The notes under the pieces: generated by a model
Told to the model about the DNA's origin: nothing
The model's input: the letters and a program-made list of their open reading frames with translations, nothing else
Databases searched by the model: none
Origin: Prosthecomicrobium pneumaticum
GTDB taxonomy: Bacteria > Pseudomonadota > Alphaproteobacteria > Rhizobiales > Kaistiaceae
Direction of reading: 5' to 3'
DNA: 64,000 bases
Assembly: GCF_014199915.1 (NCBI RefSeq)
Contig: NZ_JACHOO010000009.1
Location: 114,541-178,540, forward strand
Translations under genes and position numbers: made by a program
In this document: positions 42,104 to 49,081 of the stretch, in pieces
Layout: every line of letters starts with the position of its first letter
Numbering within the stretch: position 1 is the first letter of the stretch

Positions 42104-43164
42104 TGTCCCGGCTCGATGCTTCGGAACTCGCACACCGTCTCGCGCGCAACGCCGAGGCGGTGTGCCGCCACTATCTCTCCAACGGCCATCGCGAAGGTCG
42201 CTATTGGATGGTGGGCGACGTGCGCAACACGCCTGGGCGCTCGATGTTCGTGCGCCTGGCCGGCCCCGAGAGCGGCAAGGGTGCGTCGGGCAAATGGACC
42301 GACGCCGCCACCGGCGAGCATGGCGACCTTCTCGACGTCATCCGCGAGAGCTGCGGCCTCCTGGATTTCGCTGATGTCGCCAAGGAGGCACGCGCCTTCC
42401 TCAGCTTGCCGCAACCCGAACCGCCGCGCGACGAGCGCCGCCACGCGTTACATCCTACCCCGACAGGGTCGTCGGAGGCTGCGCAGCGCTTGTTCGCGAT
42501 GTCGCGACCGATCCACGGCACGCTGGTCGAGGCATATCTCCGCAGACGCGGCATTACGTCTTTGCACGGAACCGGATCGCTCCGCTTTCACCCACGCTGC
42601 TACTACCGGCCAGACGAGCATTCCGCGACGGAGACCTGGCCCGCCATGATCGCAGCGGTCACCGATCTCGACGGCCGCCTCACCGGAGCGCATCGGACCT
42701 GGCTCGATCCCGAGGGCTTTGACCCCATTCGCCTCGGCAAGGCGCCGATCGACACGCCGCGTCGCGCGATGGGCGATCTTCTCGGACACGCTGTCCGCTT
42801 CGGAGTGGCCGGCGATGTCATGGCTGGCGGCGAAGGCATCGAGACCATGCTGTCGCTCAGGATGGCGCTACCCGACATGCCGATGGTCGCCGCTTTGTCG
42901 GCCGCCCATCTCTCGGCCATCCTGTTCGCGGACACGCTGCGCCGACTCTACATCGCGCGTGACGACGATCCGGCGGGCGACGGCGCGATGGCCGCGCTGA
43001 TCGAGCGTGCGTCCGACGACGGTATCGAGGCGATCGTGCTGTCGCCGAGACTGGGCGACTTCAACGAGGATCTCCGCATGCTCGGCCCCGACGCGCTGCG
43101 GGCGAACCTTCGGGCGCAGCTCGCGTCGCGGGATGTCACCCGTTTCATGGCCGAGGCCGCATAG
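42103..43164 (+). CDS. Toprim-domain (primase-like) protein
   Basis: 353 residues, starting in a TGATG overlap with the sno-like gene. The N-terminal part (about 1-110) resembles the DUF7146 region paired with plasmid Toprim proteins. The Toprim domain shows GGEGIETMLS near 242 and ARDDDPAGD near 286. It may prime or process single-stranded element DNA after transfer. Coupled translation with the helicase implies a shared function. Confidence 0.82.
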   Translation: MSRLDASELAHRLARNAEAVCRHYLSNGHREGRYWMVGDVRNTPGRSMFVRLAGPESGKGASGKWTDAATGEHGDLLDVIRESCGLLDFADVAKEARAFLSLPQPEPPRDERRHALHPTPTGSSEAAQRLFAMSRPIHGTLVEAYLRRRGITSLHGTGSLRFHPRCYYRPDEHSATETWPAMIAAVTDLDGRLTGAHRTWLDPEGFDPIRLGKAPIDTPRRAMGDLLGHAVRFGVAGDVMAGGEGIETMLSLRMALPDMPMVAALSAAHLSAILFADTLRRLYIARDDDPAGDGAMAALIERASDDGIEAIVLSPRLGDFNEDLRMLGPDALRANLRAQLASRDVTRFMAEAA

Positions 43165-43311
43165 AGCTCGCGATCGTGACCGCATGGCCGGGACGAAGGT
43201 GAGGTCCAGTGCCTCGCCGGCGGCCGATGCTCAGGCGTGCCGGAGAGAGCCGCGCCCTCGGCCTTCAAGAGGGCGATCGGGACGGCAAACGGCCCGGCCC
43301 GGCAACCTCGT

Positions 43312-43428
43312 GGGCCGACTATTTTCCGTCGGCGGCAGAGCCGCCTTTACATCGCGAAGCAAAATAGTCGGCCCCCTTCGGCCCTCCGCTGCGCTTCGGC
43401 CCTGCGCTTCGCTCCGGGTGCAGGGCCG
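43312..43428 (+). ncRNA. Structured RNA leader element of the DUF2493 gene (copy 1)
   Basis: A perfect 14-bp stem (43312-43325 with 43361-43374) encloses a GGCGGC-aga-GCCGCC hairpin and the single-stranded ATCGCGAAGC. A second stem, CGGCCCTGC with GCAGGGCCG (43397-43405, 43420-43428), follows. A second copy with the same order of parts but different stem bases lies at 45419-45515. It sits in a 333-base leader without coding capacity, 70 bases before the DUF2493 start. Either a cis-regulatory RNA or a separate small RNA is possible. Confidence 0.55.
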
Positions 43429-43497
43429 CACCGCCCGCCGTCTTCCGCCGCCATGAAGGCCGCGAGGGTCGCGGTCAATCCAGCGACGGAGCATCCC

Positions 43498-44427
43498 ATG
43501 ACCACCGACGACGACTTCGAACCCCACCACAATTCGTCTCCGACCGATCACGTTCTCGCCGAGCTGCAGCTCTACGGCTTTCGCCCCTTCCAGGACGAAC
43601 CCGATCCACGACCGCTTCCCGAGGGCAATGTCGTCGCCGGCGCCATTGCCGACATCTTCGATGCTCTCGTCGCTACGCTCAGCGACACACGCCTCGAACC
43701 CGATCTCGAAGACCTGCTGTGGTCGACCACCAACGTCTTCCATCGCGCCGCCGACCGCATCGCCCGAGAGCTCGACGATAACGAGCAGGCGCAGCGCCGC
43801 AGCCAACGCGAACAGGACGGCACCGAGGTCAAGTCTGTCGAACTCGAGCGCCTGATCGCCGAGGGGCAGACGCTCATCGAACGACGCGACGCCTTCGAAC
43901 TGATGCGCGACCAGGCGTGCGAGCATTTCGAGCGTCACGCTGGCTCGGCCTGGCGGCCGCGCAACGGCTCACTCGTCAACCATCGTGCGATGACCGCGGC
44001 GATGATCGACAGCCGGGACTTCCTTGCCGCGAAGAAGCGGTCCGAGACCGAGGTCATGCTGCCGCCCGGCCCGAAGGTCGCGCTCAGCGGCGGGCTCGAC
44101 TTTAACGATCATCGGCTGATCTGGGACAAGCTCGACCAGGTGCGTGCCAAGCACCCCGACATGGTGCTGATGCACGGCGGATCACCGAAGGGCGCCGAGC
44201 GTATCGCCGCCCGCTGGGCCGATCACCGCAACGTGCCGCAGATCGCCTTCAAGCCCGACTGGACGAAACATGCGAAGGCCGCACCATTCAAGCGCAACGA
44301 CGCAATGCTGGCCGTGCTGCCTATCGGCGTCATCGTCTTCCCGGGAACGGGCATCCAGGACAACCTGACCGACAAGGCCCGCAAGATCGGAGTTCCCGTC
44401 TGGCGCTACGGCGACAAGCCGAAGTGA
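43498..44427 (+). CDS. DUF2493 (SLOG-like) protein
   Basis: 309 residues from the ATG at 43498, preceded by GGAG; an in-frame ATG at 43453 is possible. The C-terminal 130 residues form the DUF2493 nucleotide-binding Rossmann-like domain (VALSGGLDFNDHRLIWDKL, LMHGGSPKGAERIAARWA, VFPGTG). The N-terminal half is helical and acidic. DUF2493 proteins belong to the SLOG superfamily of nucleotide sensors. It follows a long structured leader and ends at a strong terminator. Confidence 0.82.
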   Translation: MTTDDDFEPHHNSSPTDHVLAELQLYGFRPFQDEPDPRPLPEGNVVAGAIADIFDALVATLSDTRLEPDLEDLLWSTTNVFHRAADRIARELDDNEQAQRRSQREQDGTEVKSVELERLIAEGQTLIERRDAFELMRDQACEHFERHAGSAWRPRNGSLVNHRAMTAAMIDSRDFLAAKKRSETEVMLPPGPKVALSGGLDFNDHRLIWDKLDQVRAKHPDMVLMHGGSPKGAERIAARWADHRNVPQIAFKPDWTKHAKAAPFKRNDAMLAVLPIGVIVFPGTGIQDNLTDKARKIGVPVWRYGDKPK

Positions 44428-44456
44428 TCGCCGTCAACACCTGCCTCAATCAGAGC

Positions 44457-44495
44457 GCCGCGGCGAATTCGGTTCGCCGCGGCCTTCTCTTCTTT
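44457..44495 (+). terminator. Rho-independent terminator after the DUF2493 gene
   Basis: A perfect 11-bp stem, GCCGCGGCGAA with TTCGCCGCGGC (44457-44467, 44473-44483), has a 5-base loop and a pyrimidine-rich tail CTTCTCTTCTTT. Directly behind it TATAAT (44498-44503) may be the -10 of a promoter for the membrane protein gene. Confidence 0.8.
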
Positions 44496-44569
44496 GCTAT
44501 AATATCCGTCCGCGCCGTGGTGGTGGTGGAAGGCGCGACCGTCAGATGCTTCTCACGGAGGCCACCACC

Positions 44570-45010
44570 ATGATTGTCATCAGCATCCTCGCCAGCATCG
44601 CCGCCATCGGCGTGATCTGCTGTCTGTTGTTCTACCTCGCCGTCTACGCGCTACCGCTGTTCGCCGGCGTGACGGCAGGCGTTTGGGCCTACGGCACCGG
44701 CGCTGGCTGGCTCGGAGGAATCGCCGTTGGGATCATTGCCGGTCTCGCAACGCTCCTCATCGGCCACTTGCTGCTCATTTTCGTCAAGCCGCTCTGGCTC
44801 CGCCTCATGATCGCAGCGGTCTTCGTGGCGCCAGCGGCCATCGCCGGCTATCACGCAACCCATGGCATCGTGAAGCACACCATGCCTTCCGAGACGTGGC
44901 AGATCGCCTTTTCGGTTGTCGGCGCGATCGTCGTCGCCATTACTGCCTTCGCTCGCCTCGCGACGCTGGCCCCGCCCGGTCGGGCCGGCCAAGGCGTGGT
45001 TCGCGCCTGA
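44570..45010 (+). CDS. Small integral membrane protein
   Basis: 146 residues from the ATG at 44570, chosen because GGAGG lies eight bases upstream (an ATG at 44546 lacks one). Four hydrophobic segments are seen (ISILASIAAIGVICCLLFYL, AGVTAGVWAYG, AVGIIAGLATLLIGHLLLIF and two shorter ones near the end). No family recognised. It stands alone between a terminator and a gene-free stretch. Confidence 0.6.
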   Translation: MIVISILASIAAIGVICCLLFYLAVYALPLFAGVTAGVWAYGTGAGWLGGIAVGIIAGLATLLIGHLLLIFVKPLWLRLMIAAVFVAPAAIAGYHATHGIVKHTMPSETWQIAFSVVGAIVVAITAFARLATLAPPGRAGQGVVRA

Positions 45011-45591
45011 CGCCATTCCAGCCGGCGCGGCATCACCAGATCAGGCTGTAGCCTTCGACTCCGCCGCGTCAGTTGGCAGTTCGCTGCGGAACTCCCGGCT
45101 CAGAGCGAGCCCCTGGTGGCGCGTCACGTTGAAATGCGGGCCAGGCCGCGCAGCGAACGACGACGCCTGCGAAGGCGGTGGCCAGATCGCTCGCCACTTC
45201 TTGTTCGTCGGGAGCATTGATGCGGGAGGTTCGTTTGCCTCGACATGATGAAGCACTGGCCGCCGTCCGCCGTGTCTCAGCGGCTGCACGACGGGTGTCG
45301 CCAAGTTCGCCTTGATCCTTCTCTGTCTGATCGAGCGCTCCAAGCGGCCTCTTTGATGGGCTGATCTGGCCGAAGGCCGGCTTCGCCTCGATCGCCTATG
45401 CCGCAATGGCGCCGATCAACTTTCTTCCCCTGGGCTGCGCCCATTCCTCGCGAAACAAGAAAGTCTCCCGGCTGCCATCCTCCGCTGCGCTTCGGCCTGC
45501 AAACAGGTGCGGCGTCGATCGCCTCCGGCCAACCGATCGCCATCGAGGCCGCAATGGTGCGGGCTCGAAATAGAGATCAAGGAGAACTGCC
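45011..45591. other. Gene-free stretch with a DUF736 fragment and an RNA element
   Basis: 581 bases. At 45035-45057 a 23-base sequence is the exact complement of 45864-45886 inside the DUF736 gene, probably the remains of a duplicated, inverted DUF736 gene. The second half holds RNA element copy 2. A minus-strand open frame (45041-45406) has no supporting features. Confidence 0.5.
45419..45515 (+). ncRNA. Structured RNA leader element of the DUF736 gene (copy 2)
   Basis: ACTTTCTT (45419-45426) pairs with AAGAAAGT (45457-45464). Inside are GGGC-tgc-GCCC and the unpaired CTCGCGAAAC. CCTCCGCTGCGCTTCGGCC, shared almost exactly with copy 1, and a short CCTG/CAGG hairpin follow. The paired bases differ from copy 1 in both arms while the unpaired TCGCGAA is kept. 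It ends about 80 bases before the DUF736 start. Confidence 0.55.
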
Positions 45592-45915
45592 ATGGCGACC
45601 ATCGGCACCTTCAAGAAGTCCGGCGACGAGTTCGTCGGCCAGATCGTCACCCTCAGCGTCCAGGCCAAGAACGTCCGCATCGTCCCCGAGACCAACCGCT
45701 CGGGCGAGAACGCCCCCAGCCACCGCGTCTTCGCGGGCCGCGTCGAGATCGGCGCCGCATGGGCCAAGCGCTCCAACGAGGGGCGCGACTATCTGGGTCT
45801 CAAGCTGGACGACCCGTCGTTCACGGCTCCCATCTATGCCAACCTCTTCGACGACGAGGACGGCGAAGGCTACAGCCTGATCTGGTCCCGCCCGAACCGC
45901 CGCAACGGCGAGTGA
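45592..45915 (+). CDS. DUF736 protein (first copy)
   Basis: 107 residues following AAGGAG. MATIGTFKKSGDEFVGQI, NVRIVPETN and AGRVEIGAAWAKRS are standard DUF736. These small beta proteins occur in one to three copies in alphaproteobacterial conjugative elements; their role is not known. It follows the structured RNA leader and ends at a terminator hairpin. Confidence 0.87.
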   Translation: MATIGTFKKSGDEFVGQIVTLSVQAKNVRIVPETNRSGENAPSHRVFAGRVEIGAAWAKRSNEGRDYLGLKLDDPSFTAPIYANLFDDEDGEGYSLIWSRPNRRNGE

Positions 45916-45929
45916 GGCTCGAGCTCCAG

Positions 45930-45959
45930 GCCCCGCCCGGAACACCCAGGCGGGGCTTT
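45930..45959 (+). terminator. Terminator after DUF736
   Basis: GCCCCGCC (45930-45937) and GGCGGGGC (45949-45956) form an 8-bp stem with an 11-base loop followed by TTTC, 15 bases after the stop codon. Confidence 0.65.
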
Positions 45960-46035
45960 CGCTCGCTTCAGCGACCGAATCAGTTCCACCGCCACCCCGT
46001 TGCTGACGGAAAACACAGCGATTTTTACTGGCGCC

Positions 46036-46062
46036 AGTCGCAGAGAGCGACTAAAATAGTCG
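46036..46062. promoter_or_regulatory. Operator repeats upstream of the QseC-like gene
   Basis: Two overlapping inverted repeats are built from the same half-site: AGTCGC-N5-GCGACT (46036-46052) and CGACTA-aaa-TAGTCG (46048-46062). TAAAAT inside the second looks like a -10 box. Three CGACT half-sites in 27 bases suggest cooperative binding by the XRE repressor encoded 44 bases downstream. Confidence 0.55.
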
Positions 46063-46105
46063 TAGTTCTGGCGTGCGTGTGCCCGGCGATGGGAGGTGAT
46101 CATGC

Positions 46106-46363
46106 ATGATCACCGCCCGACAATCGCGGGCCGCGCGCGCGTTGCTGGGTTGGACACAGGAGACGCTCGCTGACAAGGCCCGAGTCTCTCTTACGGCGCT
46201 CAAGCGCCTTGAATCAGAGAACAACCTCGCGGTCTACGAATCGACGCGCGACCAGGTTCGTCGCGCCCTCGAGACCAGCGGCATAGTCTTCCTCTCGTCC
46301 GATCAAGGCGAAGGAGTGATGCTTGTTCACACTGAGGTCAAAGGCTCGAAGCATAGTCCGTAG
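46106..46363 (+). CDS. QseC-like XRE repressor
   Basis: 85 residues from the ATG at 46106, with GGGAGGTGAT upstream. The XRE helix-turn-helix fills most of the protein (AARALLGWTQETLADKARV, LTALKRLE). By size and place, before a QseM-like and an FseA-like gene, it matches QseC of ICEMlSymR7A, which tunes QseM levels and so transfer. The operator repeats upstream support autoregulation. The identification rests on gene order and fold. Confidence 0.65.
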   Translation: MITARQSRAARALLGWTQETLADKARVSLTALKRLESENNLAVYESTRDQVRRALETSGIVFLSSDQGEGVMLVHTEVKGSKHSP

Positions 46364-46425
46364 CATTGCGGCACGACTCGCGCCAAATCCGATTGCGCGG
46401 CCCATGATCGAGTAGCGAGAGCCAG

Positions 46426-46680
46426 TTGACACAGAACCCATTTGTCGATGAACCACCGCAGAGCGACGAGCTCACACGGTATGACCGAACACACATGAAG
46501 CTCTACATGCGCCTGCTCGACGCCGACTCAAGCGGTGCCGACTGGCGAGAGGCTGTTCACGTGCTCTTCGGGATTGATCCGGACAAGGAGCCTTTGCGTG
46601 CTAGCCAAGTGCACCGTGCCCATTTGGCTCGCGCTCGCTGGATGGCCGACCACGGATACAGACTACTGCTCCGCGGATAG
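46426..46680 (+). CDS. QseM-like DUF2285 antiactivator
   Basis: 84 residues from a TTG at 46426 (the next in-frame ATG would cut conserved sequence). SDELTRYDRTHMKLYMRLL, ADWREAV and HLARARWMADHGYRLLLRG are typical of the small DUF2285 proteins. In ICEMlSymR7A the DUF2285 protein QseM binds and blocks FseA and TraR. Here it lies between a QseC-like repressor and an FseA-like gene, the expected neighbours, so I infer the same role. Confidence 0.62.
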   Translation: MTQNPFVDEPPQSDELTRYDRTHMKLYMRLLDADSSGADWREAVHVLFGIDPDKEPLRASQVHRAHLARARWMADHGYRLLLRG

Positions 46681-46811
46681 GCCACTGAATGAAAGCCGTG
46701 ATGCCGGCGCGGCATCATCTGCTGCCAAGAATCAGACTTCACTCGTCTCCCCTCAGCCATAATCGTTGCTCCTTCGACGCAAGCGGCCACTCGGACCGAG
46801 GGAGGGACTAA

Positions 46812-47015
46812 ATGAGACCTGATACATCGCATTGGCATTCGTCAGTATCGTATGACTACGTTGACGGCCTGATCGCATCAGACTTGGCCTGGGAATGGCT
46901 GCGGCGAAACACGAACTACCAGCAAGATTATTCGCGAGGCGAGCGCCGTCCGACCCAATTGAAAGACTTGACACGCGAGGTACGCGAGCGCTGGGGGTTG
47001 CGCTTTCCCGGTTGA
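46812..47015 (+). CDS. FseA-like activator, N-terminal part (DUF6499-like), before the frameshift
   Basis: 67 residues with GGAGGG before the ATG at 46812. YVDGLIASDLAWEWLRRN, the tyrosine-rich NYQQDY and RERWGLRFPG match the first half (DUF6499-like, Msi172) of the excision activator FseA. The frame ends at TGA in CCC-GGT-TGA-CCC. Reading one base further on, GTT-GAC-CCG opens the DUF2285 frame, so a +1 shift at GGT would join the halves into about 257 residues. In ICEMlSymR7A msi172 and msi107 are joined by programmed +1 frameshifting to give FseA. Confidence 0.7.
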   Translation: MRPDTSHWHSSVSYDYVDGLIASDLAWEWLRRNTNYQQDYSRGERRPTQLKDLTREVRERWGLRFPG

Positions 47016-47016
47016 C
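47010..47016 (+). other. Probable programmed +1 ribosomal frameshift site
   Basis: GGT-TGA-C: peptidyl-tRNA on GGT can slip to GTT while the stop codon TGA, in the weak context TGAC, waits for release factor. Both flanking frames encode conserved sequence up to this point (RFPG | VDPRLSAKDLTVFWSP), so the join is precise. Confidence 0.6.
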
Positions 47017-47586
47017 CCGCGCCTGTCAGCGAAAGACCTCACGGTATTCTGGTCACCGGAAGCCGACCCAGGCACGGTTATCCTGGGCTCATGGCCGGCG
47101 ACATCCACCGTAGACAGCATCGTTGTGCCAACGATAGATGCCGCAACCAGCCATACGGATTCCGATGGTGGCGTAAGTCTCGCCCTCGGCCGCGGCCTTC
47201 TGTCGATCCGTGTCCTTCTTGTGCCAGGGGTTGCGGCTGGTCAGCGTGTCTTTGCTCTCCTCCCTCTCGGCGCGGACGGCCTCGATCGGATCGAGGCGGT
47301 CGCAAGGCTTTGGCGCATGGCGCACAGCCACCGCTTGCTCCCCGACGCGCGCATTACGGCGCAACAGCGCCGCCGCCTAAGACGCATGCTCCAGGCGGTC
47401 GACGGGCACAGCGAAGGAGCGAGCTACCGCCAGATTGCCGAGGCCATCTTCGGCCAATCCCGCATCGCCGAGACGCCTTGGAAAACCTCCGCCCTGCGCG
47501 ACGCGACCATCGACCTCGTCAAAGACGGCCTGGCCCTGACCGCCGGCGGCTACCGCTCGCTGCTCAAGCGTCGCCGTAGGCTATAG
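47014..47586 (+). CDS. FseA-like activator, C-terminal part (DUF2285), after the frameshift
   Basis: Read in the +1 frame from GAC at 47014. VDPRLSAKDLTVFWSP is followed by a variable stretch and then the DUF2285 domain (RIEAVARLWRMAHSH, RRRLRRMLQAVDGHSEGASY, WKTSALRDATIDLVKDGLAL). There is no good ribosome site of its own near a start; a GTG at 47125 would lose the first conserved part. The fused protein should activate the excisionase gene rdfS, which lies 130 bases downstream as in ICEMlSymR7A. Confidence 0.7.
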   Translation, partial: DPRLSAKDLTVFWSPEADPGTVILGSWPATSTVDSIVVPTIDAATSHTDSDGGVSLALGRGLLSIRVLLVPGVAAGQRVFALLPLGADGLDRIEAVARLWRMAHSHRLLPDARITAQQRRRLRRMLQAVDGHSEGASYRQIAEAIFGQSRIAETPWKTSALRDATIDLVKDGLALTAGGYRSLLKRRRRL

Positions 47587-47715
47587 CGCCAAGCCAGGGG
47601 GGTGCTTTTTTGGCCACCCCAAATTCGCCATCCCCCATCGCAGTTCCTCTCCGCCACCGTGGCCTTCGGACGCCGCTGATTACCAGCAGCCTCAACAAAC
47701 GCCCGGAGGTGCGAC

Positions 47716-47988
47716 ATGAACAATCTCGCTGGATTGCCGCCACGCTTCTTGCGGACGCCGGAAGCCGCCAACTACCTCGGCCTGTCGAGCCGCACGCTTG
47801 AAAAGCATCGGACCTACGGCACAGGCCCGTCATATCGAAAACTCGGCGGACGCGTCGTCTACGCGCTCGAAGACTTGCAGGCCTGGGCCGATCGCGGCGC
47901 TGTGACGTCTACGTCAGATCCTCGCGGATCCGTACTCCCGGCCAAGCGCCACACCTCTCCCGTTCCGGCCCGCTCCCACCATCGCTGA
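47716..47988 (+). CDS. RdfS-like excisionase / MerR-type helix-turn-helix protein
   Basis: 90 residues from the ATG at 47716 with GGAGG upstream. FLRTPEAANYLGLSSRTLEKHR and GGRVVYALEDLQAW form the winged helix of AlpA/excisionase-type proteins. In ICEMlSymR7A the recombination directionality factor RdfS of this type follows the FseA locus. It should promote excision with an integrase that is not in this window. It is six bases from repA, so the two are probably co-transcribed. Confidence 0.75.
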   Translation: MNNLAGLPPRFLRTPEAANYLGLSSRTLEKHRTYGTGPSYRKLGGRVVYALEDLQAWADRGAVTSTSDPRGSVLPAKRHTSPVPARSHHR

Positions 47989-47994
47989 GCCCCA

Positions 47995-48873
47995 ATGTCA
48001 ACGGCGCGGTGCAGCAGCGAGCGCGAGCAGCTCGATCTCTTCCGGGCCTTGCCCGGCGACCTCGCTCCACGCGACGCGCAGGACCTCATGGCATATCCCT
48101 TCTTCTCCCTCGCAAAATCAAAAAGACTGACGCCGATCGACTTCAAAGCTGGCACGATCGTGATCCGTGTCGAGGCCGTGGCAGAACATGGCCTGGCGAC
48201 GATCTGGGACGCCGACGTTCTGATCTGGGCAGCGTCGCAGATCGTCGAGGCGCGCGACCTCGGCCTGAAACCGTCGCGCCTGATGGCGGCGACGCCATAC
48301 GAGATTCTCTCCTTCATCGGCCGCGGGGTGAGCGCACGCGACTACGATCGTCTCAAAGCCGCGCTCGACCGCCTGCAATCGACCACGGTCGCGACCTCGA
48401 TCCGCCAGCCGAACGAGCGGCGGATGCACCGCTTCTCCTGGATCAACGAGTGGAAAGAAAAGGCCGATCCACACGGCCGCCCGCTCGGCCTCGAGCTGAT
48501 CGTGCCCGACTGGTTCTACGCGGCCGTGCTCGACGACGCCCTCGTGCTGACGATCGACCGGGCCTACTTCCGCCTGACCGGCGGGCTGGAGCGCTGGCTG
48601 TATCGGCTTGTGCGCAAGCACGGCGGCCGCCAGCAGCACGGCTGGAGCTTCGACGTCGCCTACCTTCATACGAAGTCCGGCAGCCTGTCGCCGCTCAAGC
48701 ATTTCACCTATGACCTGCGCGACATCGTCCGCCGGCAGACACTGCCCGGCTACCGGCTGACCCTCGAGCAGCCGCCGGACGCCCCGGAACGCCTCGCCTT
48801 CGCTCCCGTCGATGCCGCTGCCCTCGCTCCGCTGGGGAAGCGCGAGCCCTCTCGCGCTGGGGATAAGCTGTGA
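47995..48873 (+). CDS. repA: Replication initiator protein A (RepA)
   Basis: 292 residues. LDLFRALPGDLAPRDAQDLM, YPFFSLAKSKR and the long basic region (LERWLYRLVRKHGGRQ, LSPLKHFTYDLRDIV) are standard for the RepA (RPA) initiators of alphaproteobacterial plasmids and ICEs. It should bind the iterons directly behind it and start theta replication, either for plasmid upkeep or to copy an excised ICE. Confidence 0.87.
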   Translation: MSTARCSSEREQLDLFRALPGDLAPRDAQDLMAYPFFSLAKSKRLTPIDFKAGTIVIRVEAVAEHGLATIWDADVLIWAASQIVEARDLGLKPSRLMAATPYEILSFIGRGVSARDYDRLKAALDRLQSTTVATSIRQPNERRMHRFSWINEWKEKADPHGRPLGLELIVPDWFYAAVLDDALVLTIDRAYFRLTGGLERWLYRLVRKHGGRQQHGWSFDVAYLHTKSGSLSPLKHFTYDLRDIVRRQTLPGYRLTLEQPPDAPERLAFAPVDAAALAPLGKREPSRAGDKL

Positions 48874-48879
48874 ATCGTC

Positions 48880-48944
48880 TCGTGCTATCGGGGACCGCAC
48901 CTATCGTGCCATCGGGGACCCGATCCTCGTGCTATCGGGGACCG
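48880..48944 (+). repeat. Three iterons behind repA, probable replication origin
   Basis: TCGTGCTATCGGGGACCG at 48880 and 48927, and a variant with C for T (and a final C) at 48904, stand at intervals of 24 and 23 bases, about two helical turns. They begin seven bases after the repA stop. Their spacing and position fit RepA binding sites; no obvious AT-rich opening region is present except the T-rich stretch near 48990-49025. Confidence 0.75.
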
Positions 48945-49081
48945 GAATCGTCGAATCCGAACGCGGATTCAAGGCATTGGGTGCGGCCTAACTTTTGTAA
49001 CCAAGATTCCTTCGGAATCTTTCTAACGGCCGCTCCGCGATCCACACCTGTGCATGAGCGCTGCCAACAGCGGGGCGTGCC

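Noticed and set aside
39890..42133. A 747-codon open frame on the minus strand
   Set aside because: It is the mirror of the sno-like gene in GC-rich DNA; the plus strand has all helicase motifs and a ribosome site, while this frame has no family motifs and a His/Arg-rich, repetitive composition.
45041..45406. Minus-strand 121-codon frame
   Set aside because: No ribosome site, low-complexity composition and no similarity recognised; the surrounding DNA looks decayed.
48880..48944. Short CRISPR-like array
   Set aside because: Only three repeats with spacers of five to six bases and no cas genes; spacing of 23-24 bases right after repA fits iterons.
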